From assembly GCF_000149955.1 (NCBI RefSeq), contig NC_030986.1, positions 4,677,870-4,741,869 of the forward strand: a stretch of DNA of 64,000 nucleotides. Reading direction: 5' to 3'. Shown here one piece after another: positions 58,061 through 64,000 of this stretch. Source of the DNA: Fusarium oxysporum f. sp. lycopersici 4287. Lineage: Eukaryota > Ascomycota > Sordariomycetes > Hypocreales > Nectriaceae. The first letter of the stretch is position 1. Every line of letters starts with the position of its first letter. The position numbers were made by a program, and so were the translations under genes. The notes beneath the pieces were generated by a model. It made no database searches. It was not told where the DNA came from and saw nothing but the letters and a program-made list of their open reading frames with translations.

Positions 58061-58425
58061 TACTCCCCCGGGAAAAAAAAAAGACATGCGCAGTGTCTGA
58101 ACAGACTATCAAAATTTATTGTGTAGACTACATAATACCTAGGCTTGTGCCACGTTCCCATTTTCCCATCCGAGTGCATGGCTGTATAGCACGTCTACCT
58201 TGATACCTGGCGGAGATCATATCCCGTAGACTGGCCAGGACGACCACCTCGCCATAATCCCATGTAAATCAATCCGTCTCAACCAGACTCATCAAACGCC
58301 ATCCCATGCTTGCTAAATCGCGGATTCACATGTCTGTGAAGACCGAATCACACCCACTGCAGAAACAAAAAAAAAACATACTTTGAAATAGCAGTATTAT
58401 ACCCCCTTTCAGCACGTTTTGAAGC
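58061..58425. other. Convergent 3' region
   Basis: A 365-base spacer between the phosphoesterase gene and CAC2, with two A-rich runs (58073-58083 and 58368-58377) and no other feature. Confidence 0.5.
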
Positions 58426-60729
58426 CTAACTTTTGGGCTCCACCAGAGTCGGAGCAATTCGCCTCTTCTTGGGCTCCTTGCCGTCTTCCTTTTCGCCTTC
58501 ACTGGCGTCGCGCTTAGTGCCCGCAACACTGCCTGTGGTACTTCGAGGAGTCTCAGGAGGTGTTGTGAGCGGAACACCAGTCACCTTGCCAGAATTTGCT
58601 GCTGCAATGCCTGGAACATTGCCAGAAATCAGAGGTGGATTGGTAACTACACCGGCTGCGGGCACAGTGCTGGCCTGTGTAGTGATAGTCGCAATTGAAG
58701 ACGTCGAATTCGATCTCGCAGGAGATGAGGGACGTTGAGAAATAAGTGAAGCTGACTGGGGGGGCGAAGGGGCAGTAAAAGAGCTCGCCGAGTTGCGATG
58801 GTGGTGATGCGAGCCGTTAGGAAAGGGTGAAGGCGGAGCAAACGCGGTCGTTGGGGTAGGCATGGGAGTGGTTTGATTAGACGAGGTCCCTGTTTGCGAC
58901 TTGGGCGGACCGACTTCACCCTTGTAGACTTCACCCAGTTCTCCAGCTGCAAAGGATAGTGTTGAGCAGAATCCATCAGAAGACGAGATCATTAAAGTCA
59001 GACCATCGCTTGACCTAGTAGTTTTGTTAGTCAATCTACACGGTTGATAGGTGATAGGAACTCCAGCATACCATGCAAGGTCAGTAAAGGTAGCGCAATG
59101 AAGATTGCTGACAACACAGATAGGGGTCTTTTGCTGAGTATCGTAAAGTAGGACCGAGTCTTGTGTAGCCACTGCGTAGACCATGCGATAAGGCAGGGAA
59201 AAGGCAGGCTTTGGGCCTGGTGTAGCCGAAGCCGTATCTGAACCCGATGTCTTTGCGTCTGATGTGGTTGAGGGTGGAGGAGGTGGATCCATGACAGAAG
59301 GAGCTGGGGATGGCTTCGAAAGAGGTTCTGGAAGGGATGGAATAGGCTCCTCTGAAGATGATGTGTCAATGGTTATATTGCGCGTGACAGGAGGAGACTG
59401 TCGCAGTGTGTAGAATATCGGAGAACATTTTACCACGACCGAGGGCTTCTTGTGGCCCGGCAAATGGGCAATTGGGGGTTTGTTAATACCACCACGCGTG
59501 TAAATATAGACCGTGTTAATCACTTCATAAGTAGGCTTCGCGTCTCGTTCAGCCTGGTGTTGGTTTTGGTACTGTCCCGATGGAGTTAATAGCAAGCTGC
59601 CATCTGGTGTAAATGTGAGTCGTCGGAAAAAGGACGTGAGCGTCTCATTGGCATAGAGGTTCGCATTCTTCATTCCCAACCCGCTGCTCAACGTTGACGA
59701 TGGTTTCGGAGAGGGGTCCATAGGCATGACGGCCGGCAAAGGCATAGATGGCGCTGGCGATACAGATCGCCGAGAAGAGAACGAAGATCGACGGCTATGG
59801 CTAACGACGCTGGGAGGGTTCATGGGAAGCGCGAAAGAAGTAGGCGTGCCGGGTGCAGAAGGCACAGGTGATCCGATAGAAGGCGCAGAATCGAGGACAG
59901 CAAGCGAAGAGCGATGGCCAAAGTCGGGAGGAGCAGGACTGCTCGAGGAGATTCGCCGAGGAGGAAGATCGGCCTTGATATGGCTGGCAAGTCGAGGAGT
60001 CTTGTCGTCTTGGCTGAGGGTGTATTGCCCATCCTTGGTTTTTAGAGAGTAAATATGAACTGATCGATCGGAGGACTGCGTCGCGATGTACTCGTTGAGG
60101 GGATCCCATGTGACGCCCTGTACATAATGGCTGTGCTCGGCGATCTGGCGCACGAGTGTTCCTGTTTCCTATGTTAGAAGCTGACGGTTATCGGGTCGTT
60201 GACAGTCGTCTGCTGACCTGTCTGAGCGTTGTAGATTCGTGCTATATTATCCATGCTGCCGATGATGAAGTACACTCCGTCAGGAGACCAGGCTAAGTCA
60301 TAGATCTCCGCGCCAGTAGATCGACACATATGCTTTGCCCTCCATGACTCTTTATCTTCCGGGGCATCGGATCCGAATGCTGTTTGGGGTGTTTCGCTTG
60401 GTACCCAGAGGATCACATTGCCATCGTCGCCCGCAGAGGCTAGAAGCTCGCCTGAAAATGAAGCTGTGAGCAGAGTAAATTCTGAAAGCGGATGGGAGAG
60501 CCTTACCCTTGGGCGCCCAACGAACAACATTAACGGCCTGGTTGTGCTTTGAAAGGGTTGAAAGGTACTCGACCTTACGGTCCTCCCCATCAACCTGAAC
60601 CCTCCATATTCTGATATGATTATCACCACCAGCCGTGGCTAAACGTCCCTTTCCAGACGGCTCGAAGTGGGCGGAGTAAACGGGGGCATTCTGGTCATGC
60701 CAATTGATGATTAGAGGGGCAGCTTTCAT
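58426..60729 (-). CDS. CAC2: Chromatin assembly factor 1 subunit B (p60)
   Basis: Four exons: 60729-60507, 60451-60218, 60161-59072 and 59014-58426, with introns of 55, 56 and 57 nt, giving 711 aa. The N-terminus MKAAPLIINWHDQNAPVYSA opens a WD40 propeller: LATAGGDNHIRIWRV, ELLASAGDDGNVILWVP, SPDGVYFIIGSMDNIARIYN, YIATQSSDRSVHIYSL, LAWSSDGLTLMISSSDGFCS. Blades are separated by long Ser/Pro-rich insertions, and the C-terminal 170 residues are low complexity and end basic (GKEPKKRRIAP). CAF-1 deposits H3-H4 on newly replicated DNA; this subunit binds the large subunit and Asf1. The 57-nt intron has no in-frame stop, so unspliced RNA would add 19 residues. The acceptor at 60162 was chosen because it joins AQTG to TLVRQI. 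Confidence 0.9.
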
Positions 60730-63105
60730 CGTGTTGATATGTTTAGGTGATCAAACGAGGGTAGAAGCTGCATAGGTGAGGTAGGGAGACGCCCCTTTGA
60801 GGCTGTGGGAGAAGAGACTGAAGAGCTCTGTGGCTCCCACGCTCGAATACGAACGAGATCAAAGGTCGAAGATGATAAGATGACGCGAACCTAGAGTGGA
60901 TATGCAAAGAAGAAAAGAAGGCGAAAGTGGACTCTGGATAATTGTTCGAGGTTATCGGCAGTGATGGGAATTGGCACGGTAGTGCCAAAAGTAGAGTAAC
61001 AACGGGCGAGTTTGATGGTGGAGAGTAGAGCTCCAGGCTGGAGCTGGTGTGGACCTTTGAAAGCCTTTGATTAGACGCCAAGGCAAGCTGTACGGTAGAT
61101 AACTAGGAGCTACGGAGAACAACAAAGATCGGGAGTCGAAGTTTAGCGTTGCTGATTGATTGGATCTGAGAAATAAAAAGGGAAGAAGGGGGAAACGAAA
61201 AAAAGAGAAAAGGAAACGAAGGGGAAGTGAATGGTTGGAAAAGAGGAGCCAAACGGCACGATTGAGGTTTATTCCGGCGATACCTGCAAGAAACAGGCCT
61301 CGCATCACTTTATTGTCACTGTCACTGCCAATGCCACCGCGACTGTCGCTTTCTTACACTCACGACCATGAGGAACAAGGCACGAGGCACAGGGCGTTTT
61401 GGCGTACCTTTAGGCGTGTCACCAACCTCAGTCGACTAACTAAAATATGCAAGGCGCTGTAGGTGGACGCATTGGATAGTTTTACCCAGTAGAGGTTAAG
61501 TTGCGGCGGACGCGCGGGCGATCACACACATGGGGGATGGATCAAATGGATCATATGGATCCAATGAGGAACAACATCCAATTCATGGATGGATGCATGT
61601 CACGAGGGGACAACGCACCTCAGTCAGGGCAAGATCTTGTTTTAAGCTGTGCTGTAGCAGTGGGTTATCAGTGGTGGAGGTCCAAGACAGTTGCGCCGAA
61701 GCCAAGCGCTAGACCAAGGAATCAGTCGACTCTACCGAGTATCATGGTGCCTATTACCGAGTATTCTTTAGGCCTGTCGCCAGCGTAGTTAAAGTGGTTG
61801 TCAGAGCGGCTGCATCGTGTACCAGGGACTCTACTGGGGTTCTATGGACGGTCTATCAGGTGTTTGATGACAACTGAGACGGACGAAGTAACACCAAACG
61901 AAATGGGGGCCAAAGCTCATCAGCCCTTAGAGGGGATGAGTTCAGAACACCCAAAACAACCGGTCATCAAAAGGACCAGAAACAAAAGTTAAATGCCTCC
62001 TTGGGTCTGTTACTTGGCATGTATCAATGTTCACGTCGACATTGGATAGATATAATGTATGTGGAAACATCCGGAAACCACCCGCCACTGTTGGCAGCAC
62101 AGAGGCTCATGTAAAACAAAGGCTCAATCCCGGTTGGTTTCCTTTTACCTACTTGTTGAATTAGTATATGGCTTTATATCCCATTTGGCACTGCTGCCTC
62201 TCTTGGAAAGGCATACATATTCTTAAATATGTACCCATGTAATGTAAACAAACGACTTGTTAGGAGCTGATTAGTGAGTTATCACAATGACCCAACTCAA
62301 GGTGCTAGCAAGTGGGGAAAAGTCTCGCGGGGAACAAGACATCCAGGTTCAAATAGCCAATCACATTGCTCGTCTTGATCATCTGCATCGCTACCAATGG
62401 CCTGAATCTCAATCACTATGGAGACCAGATGGGCTCTTTTCAGCTCTGAGGATTCCGGCCACAGAAAGATGGCATGGATATCCGTTCTATTAGACATATA
62501 ACACTTTGTGTTCCAGATTATTATTGTACGATCTGAATGGATCCTTGGTACCCATGGCTATTGGGATTGGGGAATGGACCTATAATTTCGCTACCCGTCT
62601 ACGTTATCTTTGTCTCCAGCTGTGTGATAGGATCGTCTATTTATGTATAGGATTAAGTTTGAGACATAAAACATTGGTCAATAAGCTCACCAACACCTCC
62701 CTGAATAGGCAGCGTGGCGGCATCTCGAAACCCAGCAGCGGCTTGCTTGATGAGTGTAATATCGGCATCTGCCTAAGCCAACCAGCCACCGTAGTATCCA
62801 GATGCCCTTATCTCGGCTTCCTGTGAGACACCAGCAGGATTCCATTCTATGTTCACTAAGGTAGGTAGTTAGCCTTTTCACGGCGCATAAGATTGGTCCA
62901 AAAACGAGGATGACTGGCTCCATGTTTTGGAGTAAGTGGTTCCCCCCCTATGCTGTTTATAATCAAGAAAATTAACATTATTGATTTGAGTTGACTTGTT
63001 AATTTGGCTCTCGTAGAAACTTGCTCTCGATGCATCCACCAGCCATACCCCTGACTGTGCGCGTTGTTAAGAATATCTGTGACTTTATCTAGCCTTCGTC
63101 AACGC
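60730..63105. other. CAC2 upstream region and transporter 3' flank
   Basis: About 2.4 kb with no recognisable gene. The first 600 bases are a purine-rich sequence on the plus strand (GAAAAAAAGAGAAAAGG near 61197), that is, a pyrimidine-rich CAC2 leader. ATGGATC/ATGGATG words repeat at 61535-61594. The remainder is AT-rich. Confidence 0.5.
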
Positions 63106-64000
63106 CTAAAGAGTATGTGTTGTCTGTGACACATTGCCCTTGCCAGGTTTCGTGAGATCATCACCACCATCCGAAGCTTCTGCATCCAACGAAACTTTGA
63201 TTGTGCGGAACTTGCGAATAGGAACTCCTTGAGCGAACAGCTCATCGATTTCTTCCAATGTCTTACCTCCACACTCAGGGATGCAGAACCACGAGAATAA
63301 TGTCGCCAGGAACGAGGTCACTCCGAATATGAAGCCGACTTTAGACCCAAGGCCAGCATGTGATTGGTCAATGAGGTAGGGAATACTGAAAGCAACAGCC
63401 CATTGAATGACAATGTTGAAGACCGCACCCACAGCATATGTGAGATCGCGTAGACCGGTCGTAGGGATCTCTGCGGCTACAACGTGTGAGAGAGGTGCCC
63501 ATCCTAGGGAAAACCCGATGCCGAAGAGGGTGACGGTCGCAACGATGGCAGACCGAATGCTCTGCGAGGGGTTCTTGACAGTTCCGAGCCCACCCATGGT
63601 CATAAGACTGGCTGTCTGAAGGACTGCTCCGGCTATCATCAAGGGACTGTCGAATCACGTCAGCTGGTGTTGTTACATGTGAGTACTCAGGCAATACTAA
63701 CACTCGTCCTGTCTTATCAGACAAGAACTGTGTCAAGAAGACGGCAACAATGTTAAGCGCAGAGTTGATGCACGACATAACAAAAGGGTTAACCGAATTC
63801 AGACTCTGGATAAAAATTGTGCCATATTTGGAAGCAAAGTTCTGACCCGTGAGTTGAAGAAAGATGTTGACGCCGATTGTGATTAAAGTTCGTTTGAGAT
63901 TCGCTGAGGTCGTCAGTAAATGTCATATCCCTGATATTGGTAGTTGGCGTTAGCTTACTCCCTCGCCACATGTCCATAAAACTGCCCTTTTTAACAGTGT
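63106..64000 (-). CDS. MFS sugar transporter, C-terminal part
   Basis: The 5' part lies beyond the right edge. Visible exons are 64000-63959 (partial), 63903-63702 and 63646-63106, with introns of 55 and 55 nt. The sequence reads MDMWRGTNLKRTLITIGVNI, then FLQLTGQNFASKYGTIFIQS, VPLMIAGAVLQTASLM, FSLGWAPLSHVVAAEIPTTG, and a last helix ending in FCIPECGGKTLEEIDELFAQ. The last motif is the PE(S/T)..GxTLEEID signature after helix 12 of the sugar porter family, and APLSHVVAAEIPTTGLR corresponds to the E(I/V)xxxxxR motif. Family members are plasma-membrane hexose, maltose or quinate transporters; substrate cannot be told from this part. The N-terminal loss is due only to the window edge. Confidence 0.9.

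Noticed and set aside
63106..64000. Sugar transporter as a truncated pseudogene
   Set aside because: The visible exons are intact and properly spliced; the missing N-terminus lies beyond the window.

Overview
This window is nuclear DNA from a filamentous ascomycete. The gene models have short introns (about 46-115 nt) with GTAAGT-like donors and CTAAC/CTAAT-type branch sites. Gene content is eukaryotic and fungal: velvet-type methyltransferase, L-arabinitol dehydrogenase, SFP1, CAC2, PEX13. Several proteins (LAE1-like regulator, SFP1, PEX13) read like Hypocreales/Fusarium-type Sordariomycete sequences; that placement is inference from remembered family members, not a search. A 100-base N gap at 39714-39813 shows this is a draft assembly.

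Layout. 0-8.8 kb: edge of an unidentified minus-strand gene, a serine-rich protein with an array of RRxS sites, a HIT zinc-finger protein, the Fe-S scaffold NFU1, L-arabinitol 4-dehydrogenase, and ATP synthase subunit g. 10.8-12.1 kb: a seven-exon LaeA/LAE1-like methyltransferase on the minus strand, with about 7.7 kb of apparently gene-free DNA upstream. 19.8-29.4 kb: TFIIA large subunit (TOA1, with a 767-nt first intron), a GH47 alpha-1,2-mannosidase, and the APC/C activator CDC20. 30.2-36.8 kb: a Kelch-BTB (Ral2-like) gene with a frameshift and the split-finger regulator SFP1. 36.8-43.2 kb: gene-poor DNA containing the gap. 43.2-46.7 kb: an HNH-nuclease-type gene with a frameshift, followed by two copies of a 94-bp repeat. 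47-61 kb: RCF2, a Kelch-repeat protein, DUS3, PEX13, a stand-alone LigD-type 3'-phosphoesterase and CAC2. At the right edge lies the C-terminal part of a sugar transporter.

Most genes are unlinked housekeeping functions: mitochondrial (NFU1, ATP20, RCF2), transcription and chromatin (TOA1, SFP1, CAC2), cell cycle (CDC20), tRNA modification (DUS3) and peroxisome import (PEX13). I see no secondary-metabolite cluster around the LAE1-like gene. Splice sites were placed by hand so that conserved protein motifs stay in frame. Four genes (Ral2-like, HNH, DUS3, PEX13) need one or two single-base corrections to read through, which points to assembly indels more than to decay. The parts most worth a second look are the HNH/repeat segment, the long empty flank of the LAE1-like gene, the unusual TOA1 gene and the LigD-type phosphoesterase.
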